A stretch of DNA of 64,000 nucleotides. It comes from Tupaia tana. Taxonomy: Eukaryota > Chordata > Mammalia > Scandentia > Tupaiidae. The stretch spans positions 87,882,475 through 87,946,474 of the forward strand of contig JAKSZU010000002.1 of NCBI GenBank assembly GCA_026018925.1. The letters run 5' to 3'. Position 1 is the stretch's first letter. The number at the start of each line of letters is the position of its first letter. Both the position numbers and the translations under genes were made by a program. Positions 1 through 9,625 of the stretch are shown here, piece by piece. The notes under the pieces are model-generated. The model did no database searches, was not told where the DNA came from, and saw only the letters and a program-made list of their open reading frames with translations.

Positions 1-1292
1 GCTGCTGTGATCAGATCTATTCCTTGGAGGCCCATGGGATCTTCTGCAACTTCCAAATCTGATGTATCTACTGCTTTATCTTCTTTTGGCTTAGACCAAC
101 ATGAATTAGAAAGGAATTTGAATGATGGAACATGATTGAAAGACAAGACATCCACATTCCTTAAGTCCCCTAAGTCTACTTTTCTCCAATACAATCCTCC
201 TTCATCCTCATTATCTGGCATGAGGATATGCTGAACTGTACCATTAGGCAAAGCACTGGGTGGTATTACTTCCCTAAGCTGTGCTGCTACTGAAAGTGGA
301 CTGGAAGGTGTTGAAGTGCCATCTGATAACACACATTCTCCATTTGTTAATGTACTCTGTTTTGAATCACCATGTAAATTCGGATTCTGTTCTATGACCT
401 GGGTACATATATTTTCCAAAGAAAAGCCATTACAAAGAGCAGAAGTACCATGTGAACTTGTATTCAAGTCACATAATAAATCACTTGAGCCATTTTGTTC
501 AAACTGGGCATTCTGACTTGAGTCATTATAATCAATTCCACCTACTGCTCCTATCTCTTCCTCAAAAAGATGGTCCTGGTCTTTTAAGTTTCTATCCTGT
601 AAGCTTTCTCTGGCATTCTGTTCTTCATCCATTTCATTTGGGGAAGCACAAAGACTTGTACTTAACATTCCAATGTCTCTTGTGGCAGTATTCAGGATAT
701 CTAAAGCAGCAGCCAAACTTCTGGTGGTTTCTACAGTAGCTTGATAAAGTGCACCATAAGATTCTTCATCAACAGAAACCAAACCATTAGTATGTGGTAT
801 TTCTGAGACACTTGATTTAACTGAGATTTGTTCTCTAGGCTCAGATACTTTATCACTTGCTTTTGACATCATGGTAGCTACTTTGAGAGATTCTAAGAGC
901 ATCCTTTGGTCTTGAAGGGCCAAGGCCATATCTAATTGCGCCACTTCATCAACATCTCTGCTTAGATTTTCATATGATTTCCGGTCTGCATAACTAACTG
1001 GCCATCGGTTCCACTCCATAGTACAACACACCACACTTGCAGGACATATCTCCAGATGTTCAGCAACTTTATTTCGGGCCATGGTAAATGGACATCCAAA
1101 GTCATTGTTTAAGCAAGGCACTCGTTCAAACGGACATAAAAGTCGATGCTCATCAGCTTTACAAGAATGGAAAACTGCTCCACAAACCAATGGACAGCCA
1201 ATCAAGTCACAGGAAATCCCAGGCTCTGGTCTGGTCATACATCGTCTACTGACACAATTCACACAGTGCGAGTGCTGCAGTTCCTCCTCCAT
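1..1292 (-). CDS. FBXO30: FBXO30 (F-box only protein 30), N-terminal 430 codons, partial
   Basis: Reading the minus strand from the ATG at 1292 gives an uninterrupted frame to the window edge. It starts MEEELQHSHCVNCVSRRC and ends GIDLITA, and I recognise it as FBXO30. The family protein is about 745 residues, so roughly 58% is here; the C-terminal F-box lies to the left of position 1. Residues about 28-90 form the TRAF-type zinc finger, with Cys/His at 28, 33, 37, 42, 44, 49, 53, 60, 67, 79, 83, 89 and 90. A helical stretch follows (about 105-145), then an acidic, Ser/Asn-rich and probably disordered region. FBXO30 is the substrate-recognition subunit of an SCF ubiquitin ligase; from the literature it is linked to KIF11/Eg5 turnover in mammary epithelium and to muscle atrophy (MUSA1). 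The start is 16 nt inside the second exon. Compared with the human protein as I remember it, there is a small insertion near residue 210 (SLCAS). No stop or frameshift was seen in a strand-by-strand read. Confidence 0.96.
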   Translation of the reverse strand, partial: MEEELQHSHCVNCVSRRCMTRPEPGISCDLIGCPLVCGAVFHSCKADEHRLLCPFERVPCLNNDFGCPFTMARNKVAEHLEICPASVVCCTMEWNRWPVSYADRKSYENLSRDVDEVAQLDMALALQDQRMLLESLKVATMMSKASDKVSEPREQISVKSSVSEIPHTNGLVSVDEESYGALYQATVETTRSLAAALDILNTATRDIGMLSTSLCASPNEMDEEQNARESLQDRNLKDQDHLFEEEIGAVGGIDYNDSSQNAQFEQNGSSDLLCDLNTSSHGTSALCNGFSLENICTQVIEQNPNLHGDSKQSTLTNGECVLSDGTSTPSSPLSVAAQLREVIPPSALPNGTVQHILMPDNEDEGGLYWRKVDLGDLRNVDVLSFNHVPSFKFLSNSCWSKPKEDKAVDTSDLEVAEDPMGLQGIDLITA

Positions 1293-1304
1293 GATGGCCA
1301 GTCC

Positions 1305-1322
1305 AGCTCTAATTGTTCAAAT
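1305..1322 (-). other. FBXO30: Splice acceptor of FBXO30 coding exon
   Basis: On the minus strand a pyrimidine-rich tract (rc of about 1320-1350) leads to ATTAG ending at 1309. The exon would start at 1308 with AGCTGGACTGGCCATC directly before the ATG. An AG two bases further in is an alternative. Inferred from consensus only. Confidence 0.7.
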
Positions 1323-1916
1323 GGGAAAAGATAAGAAGTTAGGAAAAAGGTGGTTGACTTTTCAAAATTGTATAATATAAATCAAACCACTAATATATCT
1401 TGGTTTATTTTAGGATGAAACATATAAATATATTTAACTATATAACTTTACACACGATAAATCTTGAAGTAACTTAAATATTCTGAGTCAAGTAACAATT
1501 TAGTACTTTAAAAAGTTCATAAAGATTCATTTTTATATACCATATAGTAATATGGCTAAAAAGGCAAAAGTTACACAATATGATACTTAAATTCTAGCAC
1601 TGTTTAGTATATCATTTAACTTTTATATTTCAGAGAATGTTTTAGCTTTTACCTGTGTAATTCCAGCTAAACTGATAGTGATATATACCACATTACAGAG
1701 ACATCATATTCTTAACAGAGAATTATCTCAATTTCATTAACACATTTAACAAATCTTTACTAGAAGTCTTTTTTTATATACCCTCTAAATATACGAGTTC
1801 ACTTAAGGTTTCATATATCGATCTCTTCTACTTATGTCTCAATAAATTCTACAAGTCAACAGAATAAGCCTTAATTAAAACATACAGGGAATTTATCCAG
1901 AAAAATAAAAGTTCTA

Positions 1917-2010
1917 GCTGAAGCTCTGTGGCTGTGGGCAAATCACTTACTTCCAAAGGTCACGGCATCCATCTGTTTACTAAACATCTACTTATTATTT
2001 AAATATTACC
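1917..2010 (+). repeat. MIR relic
   Basis: GTGGCTGTGGGCAAATCACTT resembles the MIR motif 'gacctTGGGCAAGTCACTTaacc', followed by a degraded 'CATCTGTTTA'. Sequence to about 2480 (GCATTCAAAGCAGAAGTAAC and following) looks like another ancient repeat I cannot name. Confidence 0.6.
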
Positions 2011-2583
2011 TCCTGTACTGCATACCGTGCTTGGTGAGGCAACATAAAGATTAGTAAGTCATCGTGCGTCCTCTCAAGGAGCTACAGTTGGAGATCAAAG
2101 AGTAAAAATTGTATCACATTATTATGTGACCAATATGACTGAAGTAATATGGTCACTCAGAGAAAACAATCATCGGTATGGGCAGGGGATAGAGAAGTAC
2201 AGTAGTCTTGAAAGACGGATGAGAAGTATAAAGTCTGGGAAGGAAAACTGGTAAGGAAGTGAGGCATTCAAAGCAGAAGTAACACCATACGCAAAAGCAG
2301 AAAACATGAACTGGTAAAACATAGACAAAGAACCTCAGGTTCTAAGTACGGCTGGATCTCTAGGCAAAATGCAAGGCAGTTGTGAGAGATGGGGCCAGAT
2401 AGGAATGAGGCAAATGATGAGAGCTACATGCTCTTCTAAGGAGTTCAGGTTTTTGCTAATTAGAAGTCACTGAAAATTTTACACAGAGGAATAGTATCTA
2501 TAAAATAACACGAAAGGATTACAGATACCTAATAATATTTCCTGCTTTAAAATCAGCATAACTTCTATCATGAAAAGTTTATA

Positions 2584-2830
2584 CCAGGTCAGCTGGTGGC
2601 CTGATGATTAAGGAACCTAGATCCCACGTGGCCAACTGCAGGGCTTGAGAATTAAACCTGGAGGCTTGAAAAAAACACTGTGTGTGTTGTGTGTTAAGTG
2701 TGCCCAAAATCCTGAAAGAAGGAAGAAATGAAGAAGAGAGTGAGGCGTAACCATTGCCCCTGGAAATCGTTCCTCTCTCGCTCTCGCTTGCTCTGGAAAA
2801 GTGCATGCGCCTTCTGGCAAAGAAAAAAAA
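2584..2830 (+). mobile_element. SINE, group B (old)
   Basis: Degraded head AGGTCAGCTGGTGGCCTGATG, body with GGAGGCTTGAAAAAAACAC and CCCAAAATCCTGAAAG, tail GCCTTCTGGCAAAGAAAAAAAA. Confidence 0.75.
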
Positions 2831-3004
2831 GTTTATTCCTAAAAAGAAGAGACAGCATAACCACAATAGAGTAAGTATAATTATTAAGCTTATTCAATGC
2901 ATTTTTTCATAATCTTCAACTTCTTTACTAGTTTGTTCCTACTAGCAGTAAAATCTTAAAAGAACATTTCATCTGTAAAAAAACAAAAACAAAAACAAAA
3001 TAAC

Positions 3005-3242
3005 GGACCAGCAGAGGGCATAATGGTTATGGTGCTGCACTCCCACATGGCCAACGGCGGTTCCAGTCTTGGACTCAAGAGGCTTGAAACTCACCTCAGG
3101 CACATGTGTGCACATGCCCAAAATCCTGAAAGGAGAAGGGACTGTGGCATAATCACCCCTCTGGGGGTGGGGGGGTAGTTTCTTTGCTTTCGATCACACT
3201 AGCAAGTGCATGCACCCTAAAACAAAAATCTCTCCCCAAAAA
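3005..3242 (+). mobile_element. SINE, group A/B intermediate
   Basis: Head GGACCAGCAGAGGGCATAATGG, B-box-like GGTTCCAGTCT, body with CCCTCTGGGGGTGGGGGGG in place of the usual palindrome, end CCTAAAACAAAAATCTCTCC. Confidence 0.8.
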
Positions 3243-3878
3243 TAGTAATAATATAATAATATCCCCCCTTTTGCTACCATTCTTTTTCCTATTTAGTCAA
3301 GCTTTCCAAAGAAAAACAAACAAAATCTTCTAATCTCCCATACACTCTTCAATCTTGTAATTCTGGCTTTATTTTAACCAGAACTGTTTAAAAATGCTCT
3401 ACTGAGATTCTTAATATTAAATCCAAAGGTATTTTTTTCAGACTTGTCTTCTTTGGCCATTATATCCTTATGATAACTAATTCCTCCTTTTTAAGACTAT
3501 TTTCTTCCCTTCATTTCCAGGATGTCACCCTTCAGTAGTTTTCCTCTAATCTCTCTGGATTTTCCATATCTTTTATTTTTAAGGATTTCTCCTCCTTAGA
3601 GTTACGTATTATTTCTTGCTCATTCTATACATTCTCCCTGGGTATTCTCAATTTTATTGACCATCCACATGCTGGAAACTATCTACACATCCTGCCCAGA
3701 TCCTTCTTCCAAACTCCAAATCTCCACAGTTAATTACTTTTATGTATTTCCATGAGTACATGGCACATTTCCCAATTAAATCCCGCTGCAGTAGACAATT
3801 ATTTTCTGGGTAAGTCACTGATTCTTGGCCTGTTTTCTTCACTTCAGTACTTGAGACTGCTAATACAAATTGAAGGTA

Positions 3879-4117
3879 CATGAGCCAGCAGGTGGCATGG
3901 TGTTTAAGGCACTGTATCCCATTTGGCAGACTCCACAGTTCAAGTTCCAGACCTGGAGGCTTGAAAAAAACACCAGATACATGCGTGCATGCCCAAAATT
4001 CCAAGAGGAGAATGGAGAAGGGTGTGCAGTGTGGCTATCCCCCATGGAGGGTGATTTCTCACTTCCCTTCTCTGTCTCTGGTAAGCATACATGCTTTATG
4101 AGAAAAAAAAATTGAAA
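3879..4117 (+). mobile_element. SINE, group B with 11-bp target duplication
   Basis: Head GAGCCAGCAGGTGGCATGGTG, full body, A tail. AATTGAAGGTA occurs at 3868-3878 and 4118-4128. Confidence 0.85.
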
Positions 4118-4129
4118 AATTGAAGGTAG

Positions 4130-4290
4130 ACATCATAATACTTTTTTTGTTGAAAATGATGAATATGGTAGGTAATATCTTTGATTTGATTATGAAATAC
4201 TGCATGCACACTTCAAAAGTCCATACTGTTCTCCACAAATATGTAGAAGAATTAAATGTAAATAATTAATTTTTTAAAGTAATTTTTTAA
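4130..4290 (+). mobile_element. L1 3' end fragment (weak)
   Basis: ATGATGAATATGG..TTTGATTTGATTATGAAAT then CACAAATATGTAGAAGAATTAAATGTAAAT resembles the AT-rich terminal part of L1 3' UTRs and is similar to 51.66-51.81 kb in this window. Followed by an A/GA-rich stretch. Confidence 0.45.
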
Positions 4291-4390
4291 AGTAAAAAAA
4301 AAAAGAGAGAGAGAGAGTGTGTTCATTCTTTGAAGTATTTTTCCATAAAGTCTTTCTTGGTTTCATGTGGCTAAAGTAACCACTACACTA

Positions 4391-4640
4391 ATTGTTTTTT
4401 TAGTTTTTCCTACAGGGTACATGCGCTCACCAGAGACAGAGAGATGTGAAAAGTGAGAAATCACCTCCCAGGGAGATGGCCATGCCACAATCCTTTCTCC
4501 TCCACTCTCCTCCCAGTATCTTATGCATGTGCTTACAGAAGCATCCAGTATGATTTCCAAGCTGCTGGGCCAGGGACTTGAACTACGGAGTCAGCCATGT
4601 GGGATCCAGTGCTTTAACCTACAAGCCATTGCAGGCCCAC
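4391..4640 (-). mobile_element. SINE, group B
   Basis: Minus-strand copy: CTACAGGGTACATGCGCTCACC at its tail side, CCCAGGGAGATGGCCATGCC in the middle, head side ending ATTGCAGGCCCAC. AATTGTT-like flanks on both sides may be the target duplication. Confidence 0.75.
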
Positions 4641-5517
4641 AAATTGTTAAATCTTTTTCTCCAGTTGTGTCTTTATTTTCCTCAAACTAGAATAACAATA
4701 AGAATACCTAAAACACTGATACAACTTTTCTTGATTAAGTAGAAAGGTTCTGAATTGATATTATGGTGTTCAATGATGCTAGCGGGGAAAACATTAACAT
4801 CAAAACTATATTTTTAAATTTGCATTTAAAAATTGGAAATTATGAATTAAATACTTTCGATTGTTAATCCTCATAAATTGTATCACTAAGTGTAGAACCT
4901 AAAAACTAAAAGCAGACATGCTAAGAGTTATAATAGAAGAAATGACAGATTGGCAATGCCAAACATTTGTAAATTAAGCAGACATTCAAAGAGAAACTTT
5001 AGAAGAATTAAAACAAATCTTACTGAGTGACTAGATTGTGAAAACAGCTGTAGCTTTTTTATTTTGCAACAACTAGACTGACTTCAGCTCACATGCTGAA
5101 GGTTACAAGTTTATTACCAAAGGAGAAACCTAAAAATACAAACAGTTTCAAAAGACGTGACCACTGCTTTCAGAACCTGTAGGGACACTTTGTGTTACTG
5201 TACTCAACATCACATGACCACACAAGGCAGAACACACCTTAAAAACATCATGTAATTCAGAGATGTTTAAGATAGAACTGCAACAAACTCTGGGTTAAAT
5301 GAAAAAACAGCAACAACGAGTGAAGACAGACTAAAAGGCTCCCAAGCTTCAAAACAGTCTCTTTAACACCATTCCCCTCTGAATAAACTATTTGTTTAAA
5401 AAACAAAAACAAAAAAGTCATAGCAATGAGTCCAAAATACTTATTATTTATTGAAGTAGACTTAGAAAAAAAGAGAGCACTAATTATGTAAACTATTTTA
5501 TCCTTCTTTACATATAT
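4641..5517. other. Unique intronic sequence
   Basis: AT-rich, no repeat, RNA gene or coding frame that I can support. Part of FBXO30 intron 1. Confidence 0.5.
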
Positions 5518-5632
5518 CACATCATTTATTCCTCTTAACCCGGAGGAAAAGGTTTAGGAAGCCTAACGGACTTGCCCAAGGTCATCTACTCGATGTGCAC
5601 AGAGCTAGGATTTAAATATTTGTTTGATCGAT
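5518..5632 (+). repeat. MIR element
   Basis: GACTTGCCCAAGGTCATCTAC, then AGAGCTAGGATTTAAA, is the conserved 3' half of MIR. Upstream ATTTATTCCTCTTAACCC fits the same element. Confidence 0.75.
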
Positions 5633-6528
5633 ACACAGACAATGACATGTGTGATTACTTATGGAAACTTAAAAAATAAAGCAGTACTTCAGTAACTGGT
5701 GATCCAATTTTAAGTAGTTATTTAAGGAATGAAGATTACACAACTCTGCTTGTATCAATAGTTTATTCTAACACTTCATCAGCCCTTGTGGTCAAGAAAG
5801 TCTTTTGGGTCCTTTCTAATTATAACAGCATATTACTTTCCTTTAAAGATATTCATTTTAAATTGTTTTAAAAATAATTTACATATATAGTTCAGTAACA
5901 GCAAGTGGAACACCATTATGAATTTAACAATTCCCCAAACAGCTATACAAAGAAGAAATCAAGTTCAATTCAATTTTACAATTAAATATATAAAGAAATA
6001 ACTTAAAACACAATAGTCAATACTCAAAGATTATTCTGGAACCCTCAGCTCTAAAATATGAAGCTCTCCCAGATCTGTTTTTTTTTCCTAATCAAGATCA
6101 CTATTATCAAATTAAATATGACTTTACACAGTATAATGTCAATCTTTGATTTATCAGTTGAACAGTGACACAGCAGGCTCAGCAGAAAACATGGCTAAAT
6201 TGGAGCTTCAAGTTTGACAGGAATTCATTTTAAAACTCAGTTAAAAAAGAACAAACTCCTTTTAGTCCTTACATGCTGAATAGCATCTTTATTAATTTAT
6301 ACTTAAGTATGAATTACTGAAAAAAGTTTCATTAGAGTAGAAAATACTTGAAAATGATGAAATGCTTTACAATAGCTTCAATTTTCTCTAACAGAAGTTC
6401 TTTGCCAACTCATATAATCTGTGGCTGACAAACAATCCATAAAAATAGTTGTAAGACAAGCATTTTCCCATACAAGTCAATGGGATCTTGTCATTTAAGG
6501 CATAAAGATATCACCCCCGCACCTCCCT
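5633..6528. other. Unique intronic sequence
   Basis: AT-rich DNA with no assignable feature. Positions 5830-6300 show no repeat signature or conserved frame. Confidence 0.5.
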
Positions 6529-6794
6529 GGGACCAGCAGTTAGCATAATGGCTAGGTCGCTGTACTCCCATGTAGTCGACCGCAGTTCGAGTCCCGGACC
6601 TGGCGACTTAAACTCACGCCAGGCAGGTGTGCGTGCATGCCCAAGATCTGGAGTGGAGAATGTAGAAGGGACTGCGGCATGGTCATCCCCCCAGGGGGTG
6701 ATTTATTGCTTTCTGTCTCTCTGTCTCTCTCTGACTTTCTGGCGAGCACACACGCCCTATAGCAAAAACCTCTCCAAAAAAAAAAAAAAAAAAG
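6529..6794 (+). mobile_element. SINE, group A
   Basis: Head GGGACCAGCAGTTAGCATAATGG, intact B box (CAGTTCGAGTCCCGG), body palindrome CCCCCCAGGGGGTG, end CCTATAGCAAAAACCTCTCC plus A run. Confidence 0.92.
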
Positions 6795-7039
6795 TTTTCC
6801 AATTTCATTAAAATACATAAGAAAATAAGTAAATAAAAAAATACAAATTAGCATGATTTTAAAATATGCTCATAAAAGTAACCTCAAAATAGTTTGCTGC
6901 CTCAAGGCTGATCCTGATGTCTGCCTCTGTTTTAAGACCCAGACAGACAGGAAGGCAGAGGAGAGACATGTTTCCATTTCCACATGCTGGGTTGTCCCCC
7001 CACCCTGCCCTGCCCCCCACCCCCCACCCCCCGCATTGT

Positions 7040-7264
7040 TCTTAATTTTGCCAGAGGGCATGTGTGCTCCCCAGACAGAGAGAGGAAAAAGGAGAAAGCA
7101 CCCCACATGGGAAATGGTCACACTGCAATCTCCTCTCTCCCATTAGTCCATCCTGTCAGAAGTTTGGGCACACACACCTGGGCCACTTATGTGGTTCTCG
7201 GGTCTAGGACCCGGACTGGGGGATCAGCCAAATGAAATCTGGCTGCTGTAATCATCAGGCCAGG
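7040..7264 (-). mobile_element. SINE, group B (old)
   Basis: Minus-strand copy: GCCAGAGGGCATGTGTGCTC at the tail side, CCACATGGGAAATGGTCACAC, head side CTGTAATCATCAGGCCAGG. A C-rich run (7000-7033) abuts it on the left. Confidence 0.7.
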
Positions 7265-7267
7265 GAG

Positions 7268-7490
7268 CCTCAACTCTTCAAGTCTCAGCTTAAATGTTAT
7301 TTTCCATGTACCCTGAAGACAAGATTTGAGTCCCACATTATGCATGCTCATTACACACTGTATTTTTCCTTGAAAATGCTACTGACAATTCGACATGGTA
7401 AGTTAGTCTGAATGCCTATCTCCATTGGAAAATTACAAGCTCCATGAGAGTCAGGACTATGTTTCATTCAACCTGCTACTCTTCCTTGCA
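7268..7490 (+). repeat. L2 LINE 3' end relic
   Basis: CTCAACTCTTCAAGTCTCAG..TTAAATGTTATTTTCC and later TTACAAGCTCCATGAGAGTCAGGACTATGTTTC match the layout of the L2 3' end (..AGCTCCTTGAGGGCAGGGACTGTGTC..). Confidence 0.7.
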
Positions 7491-8072
7491 TTTAAAACCC
7501 TACCTTAACTAGAGACTCATCTGTGTCAAATACATGAAGAAATATAATAACAAAAAAGAACAAAATGGGTCCCCAAACAAATTGAGATACCTGCTTTCAT
7601 GGAAAACTACATATTCCAGGAAAAGATACCACTTTATAGATCTAGCATTAGACTATCTAACTGAGTCAAAATTACTTCACTGTATCAGTCATAAAAAAGT
7701 CAATGATGCTCAAACATCTATTGAGCATGTAGGTAATATATTCCAAATATTATGTATGAAGGAAAATAAATGGTCCATCAAAAAAGCAAATCAAAAGGAA
7801 AAGTAAATCAAAGGAGGTTAATTTAAACCTCGTATTATTTTAAAATCTTAAAATTTAATAATAAAAAGCATAGGAAGAAACAGTTACCTTTATATTGTTC
7901 CACTATTTTAATTCGCTGTCAACACTGAGGGCTAGTTACTAGGGAAAACGGAATATACAAAGTACCATGTTTAAACAGAAAGGCAGGAGTTGGTGTCCAA
8001 GTAAGTACACGGTAAGAAAAAGCATCCCTAAATAGGAAGTGCCATCAGCTACTGCTTAATATTACATTTAGT

Positions 8073-8326
8073 GGGATCAGCAGTTAGCGTAATGGCTATG
8101 TCGCTGAACTCCCATGTAGTAAACCACGGCTCGAGTCCTGGACCCGGTAGCTTAAACTCACACCAGGCGTATGTTCGTGAGTGCCCAAGATCCCAAGAGG
8201 AGAGTGGGGGAAAAGGGACTGCAACAAGGCCATCCCTCCAGAGGGGTGACTTTTTGCTTTCTGTCTCTCGCAGTCTTTCTGGCAAGTACACACGCCCTAT
8301 AGCAAAAACTTTCCAAAAAAAAAAAA
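8073..8326 (+). mobile_element. SINE, group A with 12-bp target duplication
   Basis: A box TAGCGTAATGG is intact; B-box position reads GGCTCGAGTCC. ATTACATTTAGT flanks it at 8061-8072 and 8327-8338. Confidence 0.93.
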
Positions 8327-8597
8327 ATTACATTTAGTATGGTATTAAGTAAAACAGAATTCTACTTAAAAGAGTAACATTTTATTCCAATGAAAGACTG
8401 ACATCGAACTATATAGACAGACTTATTCAATTAATCAACCATTATTGTCAATGAGTCCATGACTATAATTCCAAATTTAGATATCAGTTACTTATAAGCT
8501 CCTTCAGAGCAAACCTCATCCTTGGTAAAGTCAGAGGTTCTAGGTTATAACAAACACAAATACTTGCTGATTGATCTGATCAGGTGGGCTCAGTTTT

Positions 8598-9089
8598 TTT
8601 TTTTTTTTTTTTTTGAGGTTTCTTTTTAAAGAACTATTTTATTTATCTTTATTTATTTATTTATTTAAATTTGAACAGAGAAGGACAGAGTGAGAAAGAG
8701 AGAGGGAGAGACAGAGGGAGAGAGAGGGAGACGGGAAGTGAGAAAGCAAGCCACCAGGTCCGGGACTCAAACCACGGTCAGCCATTTGAGAGTCCAGTGT
8801 CGTTAACTACCAAGTCACCTGCTGGTCCCTTGAGAGGATTTTGACTCAAGTTCACTCACTAGAGAGAGGGGGGGGGGAAGGGAGAGAGAGAGAGGAAGTG
8901 AGAGGAAAAGTGAGAAATCACCCTTCACAGGAAATGGCTGCAATTCCTTCTCTTCCATTCTCCTCCTGGGATCTTGAGCCCACACACGCACCCAGCATGA
9001 GTTTCAAGTCACCAGGTCCAGAACTCAAACCACTGGCAGCCAGCGGGAGTCCAGTGACATAACTGCTATGCCATCTGCTGGCTCCTAGG
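8598..9089 (-). mobile_element. SINE, group B, split by a group C SINE
   Basis: Outer minus-strand element. Its T tail is at 8598-8614 and its body resumes at about 8830 (TTGAGAGGATTTTGAC) and runs to CATCTGCTGGCTCCTAG. GGGCTCAGTTTT at 8586-8597 and 9090-9101 is its 12-bp target duplication, which encloses the inner copy as well. Confidence 0.8.
8617..8829 (-). mobile_element. SINE, group C, nested in a group B SINE
   Basis: AT-rich tail (ATTTATTTATTTATTTAAATTTG), GA-rich stretch, then CAAGCCACCAGGTCCGGGACTC and head CACCTGCTGGTCCC. It sits between the T tail and body of the outer copy; TTGAG occurs at both edges. Confidence 0.8.
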
Positions 9090-9164
9090 GGGCTCAGTTT
9101 TAAAGATCATAATAAACTTATACCTTCATTAGGCATCTCATCTCTTTTTAAAAAAGGGACGGAG

Positions 9165-9414
9165 GGGGACCAGCAGTCAGCCTAATGGCTATGTCACTGG
9201 ACTTCAATGTAGTCGACCACAGTTCAAGTCCCAGATCAGGTGGCTTCAACTCATGTCGGGCACATTTGCATGCGTGCCCAAGATCCCAAGAGGAGAATGG
9301 AGGAGAAGGGATTGCGGCGTGGCCATCCCCCCGGGGGGTGATTTTTCGCTTTCTATCTCTCTGTCTTTCTGGCAAGTGCACGCACCCTATAGCAAAAAAA
9401 AAAAAAAAAAAAAA
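9165..9414 (+). mobile_element. SINE, group A
   Basis: Head GGGGGACCAGCAGTCAGCCTAATGG, B box AGTTCAAGTCC, palindrome CCCCCCGGGGGGTG, end CCTATAGC plus about 20 A. Confidence 0.92.
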
Positions 9415-9463
9415 GGGCGGGGGGGACGGAGTTGGCTGAACAAGATTTGAAAAATTCACTAGC

Positions 9464-9625
9464 GGGGGCCAACAGGTGGCATGGTGGTTAAGGCACTGGA
9501 CTCCCACATGGCTGACTGTGTTTCAAGTCCCAGATCTGGAGGCTCGCTTTTTCACTTTTCCTTTCTTTCTCTCTCTCTCTCTCACTTTGGTCAAATTTTA
9601 AAAAATAAATAATAATAACAAAGTA
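9464..9625 (+). mobile_element. SINE, group C
   Basis: Head GGGGGCCAACAGGTGGCATGG, GTTTCAAGTCCC, then GGAGGCTCGCTTTTTCAC joins directly to a CT repeat and CAAATTTTAAAAAATAAATAATAATAAC. Confidence 0.88.

Noticed and set aside
316..739. Plus-strand open frames opposite FBXO30
   Set aside because: Antisense shadows of the FBXO30 coding exon.
8100..8160. tRNA gene at the SINE heads
   Set aside because: Pol III boxes are present but the cloverleaf does not close (no acceptor stem) and the same head occurs in dozens of SINE copies.
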